A stretch of DNA of 64,000 nucleotides from Bifidobacterium tibiigranuli (lineage in GTDB: Bacteria; Actinomycetota; Actinomycetes; Actinomycetales; Bifidobacteriaceae), in assembly GCF_009371885.1 (NCBI RefSeq), contig NZ_QLZA01000005.1, forward strand, positions 124,001-188,000, in the 5' to 3' direction. The notes below the pieces were generated by a model. That model made no database searches. It was not told the origin of the DNA and saw only the letters and a program-made list of their open reading frames with translations. Positions 8,530 through 17,161 of the stretch are shown here, piece by piece; within the stretch, counting starts at the first letter, position 1, and the number at the start of each line of letters is the position of its first letter. The position numbers were made by a program, and so were the translations under genes.

Positions 8530-8965
8530 TTCGTGCTTGTGCCTTGTGCGAGTGCTTCCGCGAATTAATTAAGCACATTCTTGAGGATTGCGGGATTTCA
8601 GGCCTTGAAACTCGTGTATACAGCTTCACGGGAATGGCGTTATTCCGCCAAAGTGCTGCACGCCAAACCTGTGGTCTACTTTGCGAAGTGCCTAATAGAC
8701 GAAAAAAGTGCTTAGTAAATGAATTCTCGCGGATTGTGGCCATTGAGCAACTGCTGTTTCAGGTGTCTGGCGGCTGGAACCGACCAAAACTGGGCAAGGC
8801 AACGTGTATTCAGCACTTTTTTCGTCTATTAAGCAGGTGCACAAGTATACGTCTGGCATGCATTCTGTGTGAGCGTTGGAATTCCAACGATTTCGAGTGT
8901 GCGGCAAAACTTGGTATGGCCCTGAAACATGGTCGCGCGCGGAAATCTGCTTAATTAATGGCGAG
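8530..8965. repeat. Large imperfect palindrome with inverted tandem repeats
   Basis: A non-coding stretch between DUF3052 and glyA. Outer arms: 8561-8575 and 8948-8963 (core TTAATTAAGCA). Inner arms: TAATAGACGAAAAAAGTGCT at 8693-8712 and its perfect inverse at 8812-8831. Each inner arm is itself a tandem pair of about 15-nt units joined by AAAAA: units at 8687-8701 and 8707-8721, inverted at 8803-8817 and 8823-8837, consensus close to AGTGCTTAATAGACG. Reading frames over it on both strands look like chance. No transposase is present. Function unknown; MITE-like relic, structured RNA or multi-site protein-binding region are all possible. 8966-9115 holds nothing recognisable. Confidence 0.6.
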
Positions 8966-9115
8966 GCGTGTAAAAGTGAACAATGAAAGAGGTGTCTGGG
9001 GGCAGGCGAATTCGAGTCGCATTCGCCGCGGGGTGACTCGCTTGCGCAGCAGGCCCAGGCTATAGCAGAGAACGCGGAACGCAACATATGCGTCTATGCG
9101 TCACAATACGAAGAC

Positions 9116-9168
9116 GCGGCCGCGCGCGCACCCGTGATTGTATGAATACTGGGTGCACACGCGGCCGC
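9116..9168 (-). terminator. Stem-loop terminator of glyA
   Basis: Arms 9116-9133 and 9151-9168 pair in 17 of 18 positions (GCGGCCGCGNGNGCACCC) around a 17-nt loop, 13 bp past the glyA stop codon. Confidence 0.7.
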
Positions 9169-9181
9169 GCATACAAGTCGC

Positions 9182-10534
9182 TCAGTCGATCTGATCGAGT
9201 CCAGGGTAGAGCGGGAAGTCCTCGGTCAGCTTGACGACGCGGGCGTGCAGCGTCTCGGTGTCGGCGGAGGTGCCTTGTGCCAGCGCGGTGCCGATGATGT
9301 CGGCCACCTCACGGTACTGCTCCTCGCCGAAGCCGCGCGTTGCCAGCGCCGACGTGCCGATGCGCAGGCCTGAGGCGACCGAAGCCGGGCGCGGGTCGAA
9401 AGGCACGGTGTTGCGGTTGACCGTAATGCCGCACTGCGCGAGTAGATCCTCGCCCTGCTGGCCGTCCAGCTCGCTGTTGCGCAAGTCGGCCATGACCAGA
9501 TGCACATCGGTGCCGCCCGTGAGCACGCTGATGCCGTTGGCTTTCACATCGGCAGCGCTGAGCCGTTCCGCGAGGATCTTGGCACCGTCAAGCGTGCGCT
9601 GCATGCGGTCCTTGAATGCGTCGCTACCAGCAACGGCAAAGGCGACGGCCTTGGCGGCGATCACATGCATGAGTGGGCCGCCCTGCTGGCCGGGGAATAC
9701 GGCGGAGTTGAGCTTCTTGGCATATTCCGAGCGCGCGAGAATGAATCCGGAGCGCGGGCCGCCTAAGGTCTTGTGCGCGGTTGATGAGACGACATCGGCG
9801 TATGGCACGGGGCTGGGGTGCAGCCCGGTCGCCACCAGTCCGGCGAAGTGGGCCATGTCCACCCAGAACTTTGCGCCGACCTCATCCGCGATGGCCTTCA
9901 TCGCCGCGAAATCCTCGATGCGCGGGTAGGCGCTCCACCCGCCGATGATCAGGGCCGGGTGGGTTTCGAGCGCCCGCTGGCGGATAATGTCGGGGTCGAT
10001 GCGGTAGGTTTCCGGATTCACACCATAGGACTCGGCATGGTAGAAACGTCCGGAGAAGTTGATCTTCATGCCATGCGTCAGGTGACCGCCGTGGTCGAGC
10101 GCGAGGCCGAGCACCGTGTCGCCGGGCTTGATGAGCGCCTGATACACGGCGGCGTTGGCCTGCGCGCCCGAATGCGGCTGCACGTTCGCGTACTCCGCGT
10201 TGAACAGCGCCTTGGCCCGGTCACGGGCGAGCGTTTCGACCTGATCGACGACCTCGCAGCCGCCGTAGTAGCGCCGCCCTGGGTAGCCTTCCGCATACTT
10301 GTTCGTCAGCACCGAACCCTGCGCCTGCAGCACCGCGCGCGGCACGAAGTTCTCTGAAGCAATCATCTCAAGGCCCTCCTGCTGGCGGCGCAGTTCGCCG
10401 TCGAGCAGCGCGGCGATCTCGGGATCGGCCTGCACGATCGGGGCGTTGAATATGTCGCCCGGAGTCTGCGCTAAGGGTCGTTCGGCGGATCCAGCGGATT
10501 GTGTCACAGTGGATGTGGAAGTGGTTGCGGTCAT
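9182..10534 (-). CDS. glyA: Serine hydroxymethyltransferase
   Basis: PLP enzyme interconverting serine and glycine with tetrahydrofolate, the main source of one-carbon units. Conserved blocks: [36 protein letters not shown], the PLP lysine segment [16 protein letters not shown], and [11 protein letters not shown]. 450 residues, longer than the usual 415-430 because of a Thr/Ser-rich N-terminal extension of about 25 residues. AGGAAG upstream of Met 10534 supports this start. Confidence 0.97.
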   Translation of the reverse strand: MTATTSTSTVTQSAGSAERPLAQTPGDIFNAPIVQADPEIAALLDGELRRQQEGLEMIASENFVPRAVLQAQGSVLTNKYAEGYPGRRYYGGCEVVDQVETLARDRAKALFNAEYANVQPHSGAQANAAVYQALIKPGDTVLGLALDHGGHLTHGMKINFSGRFYHAESYGVNPETYRIDPDIIRQRALETHPALIIGGWSAYPRIEDFAAMKAIADEVGAKFWVDMAHFAGLVATGLHPSPVPYADVVSSTAHKTLGGPRSGFILARSEYAKKLNSAVFPGQQGGPLMHVIAAKAVAFAVAGSDAFKDRMQRTLDGAKILAERLSAADVKANGISVLTGGTDVHLVMADLRNSELDGQQGEDLLAQCGITVNRNTVPFDPRPASVASGLRIGTSALATRGFGEEQYREVADIIGTALAQGTSADTETLHARVVKLTEDFPLYPGLDQID

Positions 10535-10697
10535 ACATGCTTCCTAACGTGCTAGCGGTTTGGACAGTGTTTTCAGTTGTGCTTCCGATATGCATTGTAC
10601 CGGTTTCGCCGGGGAAGGGCAGGGGGTTGATGGGGCGTATCGGCTGCGGGGCGGCCAGCCAATGCGCCAGACCTATTGTTGGACCGAATGCCAGTGT

Positions 10698-10804
10698 CCG
10701 GATTGTAGCGCTAACGAGCAGTTATCGCTACAATCCGGCCTATAACGAAGCCTATGCGTCCGTTGTGTAGCGACAGGCTCACGTTAGCGCTACACAACGG
10801 ACGC
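10698..10804. repeat. Two stem-loops sharing a TGTAGCG core
   Basis: Hairpin 1: arms 10698-10715 and 10721-10738, 17/18 paired. Hairpin 2: arms 10756-10772 and 10788-10804, 17/17 paired. Both contain TGTAGCG facing CGCTACA, and the 12-mer ATTGTAGCGCTA at 10702-10713 also occurs in the TetR operator at 25544-25573. They lie between the glyA start and the end of the OFA transporter gene. Hairpin 2 could terminate the transporter; hairpin 1 could be an operator for glyA. The rest of 10535-10857 shows nothing gene-like. Confidence 0.55.
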
Positions 10805-10857
10805 TAAGGCCAGCAAGCGGTGCCATTACGTCATTTCGAGAACGGTTGTGCGCGCAA

Positions 10858-12126
10858 TCATGCGGCGACGGGCTCGCGCTTCTTGACGCGCGACACCAGC
10901 CAGATGGATACGGCCGCAACCGCATAGAGCAGCGCGAGGATGGGAATCAGCGCGCTGTAGCGATGCGTCTGGTCGGAGGCGTGGCTGACGACGAAAGAGG
11001 CCAGCTGATTGCCCGACAGCCCAGCGATGGCCCACGCGCTCAGCGCCAGTCCGTGCGTGGTGGAGACGGCGGTGATGCCGAAATGCTGGTCAAGCAGCAC
11101 CGGCAGCGTGGAGAAGCCGCCGCCGTACCCGGCATTGACGAGGAAGAGCATGGCCAGCACAGCCCAGAGCAGCGCCCGGTCGATGCTGTGTGTGCCGATC
11201 TGCAGCAGACACACCGCGATGGACATGGCGAAGATGATCAGATACACGGTTTCGCGCCGCTTGAGGTGGTCGGAAAGCGTGGAGAAGCCGATGCGTCCGA
11301 GCGTGTTGAACACGGCGTCGACCGCCAGCACCGTGCCGACGATGCCCGCAATGGCGACCGAGAGCTTGTCGGCGCTCAGACCCGCGTACTTCGGCATCTG
11401 GCTGAGCGCATCGTGCAGGATGTCCTTCTCCTGCGAGATCAGCGCAAGCCCGCAGGTGATGTTGATGTAGAAGGCGAGCCAGATGCCCCAGAACACGGGC
11501 TTCTTCATGATGCTTCGGCGGCTGACCTGCGCCTCGGGATGGTAGACGTAGCCTTGCGGGCGCTTGATGAGCAGGAATCCGGCGAACATCATCACGGCGT
11601 AGACGGCTGCCAGAATGTAGAACATCGCGACAAGCCCGACCGAAGCGATGAGATACTCCATCACCGGGCTGGCGATGGCCTTGGCCAGACCGAAGCCCGC
11701 TACTGCGATGCCGGTCGCCAGGCCCTTGTTGTTCGAGAACCACAACATGAGGTTCTTCACCGGCACGAGATAGCCGATGCCAAGCCCCACGCCCATAATC
11801 GCGCCGTAGCAGATGAACACGCCCGGCAGAAAATTCAACGCGATGCTCAGGCCAGTGCCGGCGAACCCGACGGCGAAGCAGACCATCGAGACCAGCGCGG
11901 ATTTCTTGATATCGCGCTCCACCATAGGACCGAGGAACGCGGCCGACATACCCAGGAAGAATATGGCGAGCGAAAAGCCCCATTCGATGGTCCCCGCGGG
12001 CGCGTGCATGCGGTCCGCGATGAGCTGCTTGAATACGCTCCAGCAGTACACGGTGCCTATCGAAACGTGAATCAGGAGTGCCGGCGCAATGGCCCGCGTC
12101 CAACGATTATCGGCGATACGTGACAT
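10858..12126 (-). CDS. OFA-family MFS transporter
   Basis: 422 residues with 12 predicted transmembrane helices, of the oxalate/formate antiporter-like (OFA) branch of the major facilitator superfamily. Typical segments are IGTVYCWSVFKQLI in helix 1, GIGYLVPVKNLMLWF after helix 4, KGLATGIAVAGFGLAKAI, and the central cytoplasmic loop with KRPQGYVYHPE and MKKPVFWGIW. Substrate cannot be deduced; a carboxylate is likely from the family. GAGGA precedes the Met at 12126. It appears monocistronic. Confidence 0.85.
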   Translation of the reverse strand: MSRIADNRWTRAIAPALLIHVSIGTVYCWSVFKQLIADRMHAPAGTIEWGFSLAIFFLGMSAAFLGPMVERDIKKSALVSMVCFAVGFAGTGLSIALNFLPGVFICYGAIMGVGLGIGYLVPVKNLMLWFSNNKGLATGIAVAGFGLAKAIASPVMEYLIASVGLVAMFYILAAVYAVMMFAGFLLIKRPQGYVYHPEAQVSRRSIMKKPVFWGIWLAFYINITCGLALISQEKDILHDALSQMPKYAGLSADKLSVAIAGIVGTVLAVDAVFNTLGRIGFSTLSDHLKRRETVYLIIFAMSIAVCLLQIGTHSIDRALLWAVLAMLFLVNAGYGGGFSTLPVLLDQHFGITAVSTTHGLALSAWAIAGLSGNQLASFVVSHASDQTHRYSALIPILALLYAVAAVSIWLVSRVKKREPVAA

Positions 12127-12702
12127 GGAATCCTCTCTCTGTTTTCTCTTATTGTGCAGAGGGCGCGCAGCAGGACGGCCGAGTCACGCAGTTTTGCGCA
12201 GATTTATGGCGCGGTGATGTGTAGCCCGGTGGTGTGTGATGGTGTATGCGCGAGGGCAAGATTGTTGCTGTGCTCTGGAAACACTGTGTTGTTTGGGCGC
12301 AGTGTTGCTTGCTGCATTGTTGAGTGGATTGGCTGGTGAATTGGTTGCTTGCGCTCTCTACACGAAACAAAATAACACGACGGCAGTGCGTTCTGTCAGG
12401 CCATTGTTGCGACACGCTGGGGGCTAATCGCGCAGTGTGATGTGGGACACAGGTAAATGTTCGATTGTGTTAGTTTTTACTGTTCTGTTACTTGCTGTTG
12501 AGCGTGTGATGTTGTGTGAGAATATGCGTAAAACCATTGTAAATACAGAGTTTTACGTGTGCTATAACTTTTGCTGATAATTTTTTTCGTATTCTGTAAG
12601 CGAACAATGTGAAGGCGTGTCGTGTGAAGTTCTGTCTCGCGGCAGTGCTTCGTGTTTTGGATTTCGCCGCCAAGATGAATGTAATGCTTTTACATATTGA
12701 AT
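12127..12702. other. Long intergenic stretch, no gene found
   Basis: About 575 bp, rich in GT on the plus strand and lower in GC than its surroundings towards the 3' half. One 8-bp stem-loop (12527-12534 with 12550-12557, CGTAAAAC/GTTTTACG) is visible. Small frames present on either strand have no ribosome binding site or family likeness. It separates core-type genes from the toxin-antitoxin and acquired genes. Confidence 0.5.
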
Positions 12703-12726
12703 GGTACAATATTATGTACAAGTACT
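12703..12726 (+). promoter_or_regulatory. Likely YefM operator
   Basis: GTAC occurs at 12704, 12716 and 12722, with a TGTACA hexamer at 12715-12720. TGTACA-centred palindromes are known binding sites of YefM-type antitoxins, and this cluster lies just upstream of the yefM ribosome binding site, so autorepression is expected. Confidence 0.6.
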
Positions 12727-12741
12727 GTTTTGGAGGCAATC

Positions 12742-13023
12742 ATGGTGCAGGCGGTCGCATACAGCAATTTCCGTAAGGATCTCAAATCGTATATGCGCAA
12801 GGTCAACGAGGATTCGGACATGCTGCTTGTGACCAATACGAATCCGGATGACGACGTTGTGGTGATGAGCGCCGCCGATTACGACTCGATGATGGAGACG
12901 CTGCGCGTCTATCAGAACCCCTACCTGCGCAACAAGATCACGCATGGACTTGAGCAGGTGCGTCAGGGGCAGGTTCAGGAGCATGCGTTGCTCGATGGTG
13001 ACGGTTCCGGGGCGTCGGCATGA
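12742..13023 (+). CDS. yefM: YefM/Phd-family antitoxin
   Basis: 93-residue antitoxin that should neutralise the YoeB toxin and repress the pair's own promoter. The N-terminus VQAVAYSNFRKDLKSYMRKVNED and the following VTNTNPDDDVVVMSAADYDSMMETL are diagnostic of the YefM fold; the C-terminal part is the flexible toxin-binding tail. GGAGG at 12731-12735 fixes the start at Met 12742 rather than the earlier in-frame Met at 12697. It overlaps yoeB by 4 bases (ATGA), implying coupled translation. Confidence 0.93.
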   Translation: MVQAVAYSNFRKDLKSYMRKVNEDSDMLLVTNTNPDDDVVVMSAADYDSMMETLRVYQNPYLRNKITHGLEQVRQGQVQEHALLDGDGSGASA

Positions 13024-13277
13024 TTATTGCGTGGACGCAGGATGCGTGGGGCGACTACCTGTTTTGGCAGTCGCAGGATCGCAAGACGCTCAAGCGAATC
13101 AACAGGCTCATCAACGACATGTGCAACCATCCATTCGAAGGCATCGGCAAGCCGGAAGCATTGCGATGGGGACTGCAAGGCGCGTGGTCCCGTCGTATCG
13201 ATTCAGCGAACCGCATCGTGTACACGGTTGTTGAAGGGCGGTTGTGCATTATTTCCGCGCGGGACCACTACGAGTAA
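13020..13277 (+). CDS. yoeB: YoeB-family mRNA interferase toxin
   Basis: 85-residue Txe/YoeB toxin, a ribosome-dependent endoribonuclease. Residues known to be needed in E. coli YoeB fall at the same numbers here: Glu46 (GKPEALR), Arg65 (SANRIVY) and His83 (ARDHYE), so the toxin should be active. Translationally coupled to yefM. Confidence 0.95.
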   Translation: MIIAWTQDAWGDYLFWQSQDRKTLKRINRLINDMCNHPFEGIGKPEALRWGLQGAWSRRIDSANRIVYTVVEGRLCIISARDHYE

Positions 13278-13324
13278 GAGGGTCTGAATGATTTCGTATT
13301 TTGGATATTGAAGGGGTAAATAAA

Positions 13325-14362
13325 ATGATAAAACCGAATACTCTAAAAGCTGGGGATACCGTTGCTCTTGTTTCCTTATCTTCTGGCATTGCGGGTGAAG
13401 AAATATTTTCACACAGAGTAGAAATCGCTAAAGTACGGCTTGAAAATGACTTTGGGCTTAATGTTGTTATTACGCCCAATGCTATGAAGGGGATTGATTT
13501 CCTTGACAAAAATCCACAGCTGAGAGCAAAGGATTTAATGGATGCCTTTATGGATACCGATATAAAGGCTGTTATTTCCATGATTGGCGGTGATGATACA
13601 ATTCGCCTTTTACCTTTTATCGATTTTGATATTTTACAAAAAAATCCTAAAGTATTCATGGGATACTCCGATACTACAGTCAACCATTTTATGATGTATA
13701 AAGCTGGAATAACTTCATTTTATGGACCGTGTGTATTTGCTGAATTTGCTGAAAACGGTTCAATGCACAGCTATACAAAGGAATACCTTAAAAAAGTATT
13801 ATTTGAAAAGCATGACACAGTCAGCATTCTCCCCAGCCAACAATGGACATCAGAATTTTTGGATTGGGCAAATCCAGAAAACAACACGATATTTCGCACC
13901 ATGTTGCCAGACAGCAAAGGATATGAATTATTGCAGGGGAATGGAGTTGTAAAGGGGAGGCTTATTGGCGGCTGCGTGGACGTGTTTCCAATGATTGTTG
14001 GGACAGAAATCTGGCCGAATAAAACCCAATGGGAAAACAGTATCCTCTTTCTCGAAACATCAGAAGAGTATCCGTCCCCAAACAGCTTGAAATACCTGCT
14101 TCGTGGAATGGCAGCGCAAGGGTTGTTTGATGAAATTGTCGGCATCATTTTTGGTAAACCCAAAGACGAAAAATATTATAGCGAATATAAAGATGTTCTT
14201 ATGCGGGTAGTTGGAAAAGAAGTTGGACGCTATGATTTACCAATACTATATAATATGAACTTTGGGCATACTGCGCCTATTTGCACACTTCCTTATGGAA
14301 TAATGGCAGAAATAAATTGCAGCGAAAAATCGTTCAAATTGATAGAAGCGGCAACTTGCTAA
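13325..14362 (+). CDS. S66-family peptidase, MccF / LD-carboxypeptidase type
   Basis: 345 residues. The S66 catalytic triad is visible: Ser115 in FMGYSDTT, Glu244 in FLETSEE and His315 in NFGHTAP, close to the spacing of E. coli MccF. Such enzymes cleave L,D-peptide bonds in peptidoglycan recycling or detoxify peptidyl-nucleotide antibiotics such as microcin C; the variant here is closer in pattern to the MccF-like self-immunity group. AAGGGG precedes Met 13325. The gene is clearly AT-richer than its neighbours and uses AAA, GAA, ATA and TTT codons freely, unlike the rest of the window, which suggests acquisition, perhaps from a Firmicute. Confidence 0.88.
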   Translation: MIKPNTLKAGDTVALVSLSSGIAGEEIFSHRVEIAKVRLENDFGLNVVITPNAMKGIDFLDKNPQLRAKDLMDAFMDTDIKAVISMIGGDDTIRLLPFIDFDILQKNPKVFMGYSDTTVNHFMMYKAGITSFYGPCVFAEFAENGSMHSYTKEYLKKVLFEKHDTVSILPSQQWTSEFLDWANPENNTIFRTMLPDSKGYELLQGNGVVKGRLIGGCVDVFPMIVGTEIWPNKTQWENSILFLETSEEYPSPNSLKYLLRGMAAQGLFDEIVGIIFGKPKDEKYYSEYKDVLMRVVGKEVGRYDLPILYNMNFGHTAPICTLPYGIMAEINCSEKSFKLIEAATC

Positions 14363-14363
14363 T

Positions 14364-14398
14364 CAACAAGGGCAACGTACAGTGAAGTTTGCTTGTTG
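14364..14398 (+). terminator. Stem-loop after the S66 gene
   Basis: CAACAAG at 14364-14370 pairs with CTTGTTG at 14392-14398, with partial further pairing inside. No T-tract follows. It starts two bases past the S66 stop codon. Confidence 0.4.
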
Positions 14399-14503
14399 CA
14401 TGGGCCGCTATGTCTATCCGGGCAGTCAAGGGGCGAGTAGTATTTTGCTGACGCAAAATCTCCGCCGGCACGAAGTGTTTCAGGAGGGCCGCAGCTCAGA
14501 ACC

Positions 14504-15016
14504 TCAGAACTGCTTGAACTCGGGCTGCGCGTGCTCGCCGGTTTCGAGCCAGTGGGCGAGGTCGTCGGGGCCGGCGAACACCGCGCTCACTGACTGCGCG
14601 ATCATGAGATTGACGGTGTCCGAAGGCTTGACCCCCTCGTAGTAACCGTAGACCGGCATGCCGCGGCTGTAGGCGTAGCCGATTTCGAACATGGTACCGG
14701 TATCGCCGTCGATGAGGTTGGCGATGACCGCGTCGGAGTCGTGGATGCCGTCGATGTCCTGTTCGAAGCAGAATTTCGGCCATGCGGCGTCATGCTCGCG
14801 CTTGTCCACCTCACCGAACCTGGGCTTGAACAGTTTCCTGCCGTGCGATTCGAGGACGGCTTCCAACCGCTCCATACTGTGGATTTCCTCGTCGTTGAAG
14901 AATGGGCCTGCGACATAGAAATCGTAGTGTTCGTGGGGCTCTTGGAGCTCTTGGTGTTCGGTTTGTGGGTCGTGGTTTTGGTCATCGGCTGGGATGGATG
15001 CGGCGACTGCGGTCAT
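14504..15016 (-). CDS. Nucleoside 2-deoxyribosyltransferase
   Basis: 170 residues of the nucleoside 2-deoxyribosyltransferase family, which transfers deoxyribose between bases in nucleotide salvage. Features are FYVAGPFFNDEE (nucleotide-binding start of the fold), a central CFEQDIDGIHDSDAVIANLIDG and DTGTMFEIGYAYSRGMPVYGYYEG with the catalytic Glu expected in the GTMFEIG segment. The first 30 residues are a His/Glu/Gln-rich extension. No operon partner. Confidence 0.88.
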   Translation of the reverse strand: MTAVAASIPADDQNHDPQTEHQELQEPHEHYDFYVAGPFFNDEEIHSMERLEAVLESHGRKLFKPRFGEVDKREHDAAWPKFCFEQDIDGIHDSDAVIANLIDGDTGTMFEIGYAYSRGMPVYGYYEGVKPSDTVNLMIAQSVSAVFAGPDDLAHWLETGEHAQPEFKQF

Positions 15017-15232
15017 CGGCAGGCCTTTCGTAAGTGGAAGATGAAGGTATTAGCTAAGTATCAGTATGCCGCAGGGTCATGTCGGTTGCGTAAGGTGCGG
15101 GTGCTCTCGGTGATTCGAAACTGATTGATCGACGTATCTCCGTGGAACGGTGATGTGCTGCTGGTTGTCGGCGTGATGCTCTGCTTCGGCAATGATTGGG
15201 CGAGCTGCCTACGTTCTGGACTTGCATCCCGG

Positions 15233-15273
15233 AGTTTACAATGCTAACTTTGTAATTGTGAACAACGTAAACT
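15233..15273 (+). promoter_or_regulatory. Dyad site in the ABC exporter promoter
   Basis: AGTTTAC (15233-15239) and GTAAACT (15267-15273) are perfect inverse arms, with an inner TTGT/ACAA pair. The site is 15 bp upstream of the ABC ATPase start. The TetR-family regulator encoded at the end of the same gene group is the natural candidate to bind it. Confidence 0.45.
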
Positions 15274-15287
15274 TATATTCCGAAACG

Positions 15288-16310
15288 ATGGCTTCGGCTG
15301 ACGACTTGGCAATCCAGTGCAGCGATGTCCGCAAGTCATATGGCTCGCGGTGTGTGCTTGATGGCGTGAATCTACAGGTGCGATATGGCTCGATTCTGGC
15401 GCTTCTCGGGCGCAACGGGGCCGGCAAATCCACGCTTATCTCCATGCTGTGCGGGCTGCTGAATCCTGATTCCGGCAGTGTGCGAGTGGCGGGGGTTGCA
15501 CTGAATGGTAAGCGCCCTAATGCGCTCGGTTCGGCGATTGGCCTGGCACCGCAGGATCTTGGGCTGTATCCGCAGTTGACGGTGATGCAGAACCTTATGA
15601 GCATGGCTATGGTGCAGGGGCTGCGGCCGCGCAATGCCCGAGAGCGAGCCGAAGATCTTATCGATATGTTCGATCTCGGCAAGCAGTCGGGACAGCGGGC
15701 CGAAAGCCTTTCGGGCGGGCAGAAGCGTCGGCTGCACACGGCTATGGCGCTGGTGCATAGCCCGCGCGTGCTGTTTCTGGATGAACCGACGGTGGGCGCG
15801 GATGTCGAGGCACGTTCGAGCATTCTGCAAGTCGTGCGGGGCATTGCCGATTCGAGCACGGCCGTGCTTTACACGACGCATTACATGGAGGAGATCGAGC
15901 AGCTCGGAGCCGATGTCGCGTTTCTTGATGGCGGCAGCATCGTCGATCAAGGCAGCATTCATGACATTATCAAGCGCCATGCCGCTCCGTCGATTTGCGT
16001 CTCATTCGTTGGCGGTCTGCAACCCGAAGTTATCGGTTGGGTGCGGACCGGCGACGGCTTGGAACCGGACCGCCCGATTGACGACCCCGGTCGGACGCTT
16101 GCCGCATTGCTTTCGGACCAGCACTGCCGTGATGTGCAGTTGAAGGATGTGCAAGTCATCCACGCGAACCTTGAAACGGCGTATCGCAATATCGTCAGGT
16201 CGGGTGGCGGCGACAGTGTTGCTTACATTGCTTCCGGGAATCCGGGATATCCGGAACGGCCGGAACAATCCCAAGCGCTTAGTGGAATATCGGGAAAGGA
16301 AAACCGATGA
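15288..16310 (+). CDS. ABC transporter ATP-binding protein (DrrA-like)
   Basis: 340 residues. Walker A GRNGAGKST, Q-loop region LAPQDLGLYPQL, signature LSGGQKRRL, Walker B VLFLDEPTVGAD and the H-loop in TTHYMEE are intact. This is the single-subunit ATPase type used by ABC-2 exporters for drugs or lipids, with an extra C-terminal 80-residue region. Met 15288 is chosen; the frame is open to 15192 but the dyad site lies in that part. Its stop overlaps the permease start. Confidence 0.92.
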   Translation: MASADDLAIQCSDVRKSYGSRCVLDGVNLQVRYGSILALLGRNGAGKSTLISMLCGLLNPDSGSVRVAGVALNGKRPNALGSAIGLAPQDLGLYPQLTVMQNLMSMAMVQGLRPRNARERAEDLIDMFDLGKQSGQRAESLSGGQKRRLHTAMALVHSPRVLFLDEPTVGADVEARSSILQVVRGIADSSTAVLYTTHYMEEIEQLGADVAFLDGGSIVDQGSIHDIIKRHAAPSICVSFVGGLQPEVIGWVRTGDGLEPDRPIDDPGRTLAALLSDQHCRDVQLKDVQVIHANLETAYRNIVRSGGGDSVAYIASGNPGYPERPEQSQALSGISGKENR

Positions 16311-17071
16311 TGTCAGGTAGGCGCATATTCGCCGTGGCTCGGCTCAACGCGCTGCTGCAAACGCAGGAGCCGTCGGTTCCGGTGCTCATGGCCGTGATTC
16401 CCATCGTGCTCACGCCGTTCATGATTCCGGGCAACCGCATGACGCTGGTGGCCGAGGGGTACGTGCATGCCACGGGCGCGGAGCAGGCGGTGCCGGGCTT
16501 CGCGGTGTTGTTCTCCTTTTTCTCCGTGCAGCTTATCGTGCAGATGTTCTTCGATGAGCAGCAGTGGGGCACTTGGAACCGGATGCGTGCGTCGGCTGCG
16601 TCGATGAGCGAGATCGTTCTGGGCAAGGTCGCGGTGGCATTCATCATGCAGCTTGCCCAGATGGTTGTTGTGCTGGCTTTTGGCATGCTCCTGGACGGCT
16701 ACCGGCCTGACGGCAGCATGCTCGCGCTGATAATAGTGGCGACCGTATTCGCGCTTATGGTCGCAATGTTCGGCGTTGCCATCGCGATGTGGTGCGGCAG
16801 CGAACGAACCGCGCTTTCGGCCGCGATGCTGGGCGGCGTGCTTATGGCCTGCCTTGGCGGCTCGCTGACCGCCGTGAGTACATTTCCCAGTTGGGCACGG
16901 CCTTTGGCGCGGTTCTCGCCGGCGTACTGGGCGGTCGATGCAGTCAAACGTATCGGGCTGGATCGCGCAGGCGTGGCAGATGTGCTGCCGCAAATCGGCG
17001 TCATCGGTGGATTCGGCGCGTTGTTCGTCGTGGCGAGCATCATAGGGTTCTATAGAAAATCGCGGAGCTAG
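16307..17071 (+). CDS. ABC-2 type permease
   Basis: 254 residues with six predicted transmembrane helices, partner of the preceding ATPase. The segment FFDEQQWGTWNRMRAS between helices 2 and 3 and the late FSPAYWAVDAVKRI are typical of ABC-2 exporters. The start overlaps the upstream stop (ATGA). With the following TetR gene it forms an export-regulator cassette; substrate unknown. Confidence 0.88.
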   Translation: MMSGRRIFAVARLNALLQTQEPSVPVLMAVIPIVLTPFMIPGNRMTLVAEGYVHATGAEQAVPGFAVLFSFFSVQLIVQMFFDEQQWGTWNRMRASAASMSEIVLGKVAVAFIMQLAQMVVVLAFGMLLDGYRPDGSMLALIIVATVFALMVAMFGVAIAMWCGSERTALSAAMLGGVLMACLGGSLTAVSTFPSWARPLARFSPAYWAVDAVKRIGLDRAGVADVLPQIGVIGGFGALFVVASIIGFYRKSRS

Positions 17072-17161
17072 GCGTACTTGCGTATTTGCGCATTTTGGCG
17101 TCACTGCGTTAGCGTTGCGGCATAGCATTTTATAGTGCCGGTGTTGGTGAACGCGCCGAGA

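Noticed and set aside
8544-8954. 136-codon plus-strand frame over the palindrome
   Set aside because: It crosses the inverted repeats without regard to structure and has no ribosome binding site or likeness to a family.
10846-12123. 425-codon plus-strand frame
   Set aside because: Antisense to the OFA transporter; His/Arg/Asp-rich and without domain likeness.
12149-12415. 88-codon minus-strand frame
   Set aside because: Gln/Ser/Cys-rich product of a GT-skewed stretch, without start signal or family likeness.
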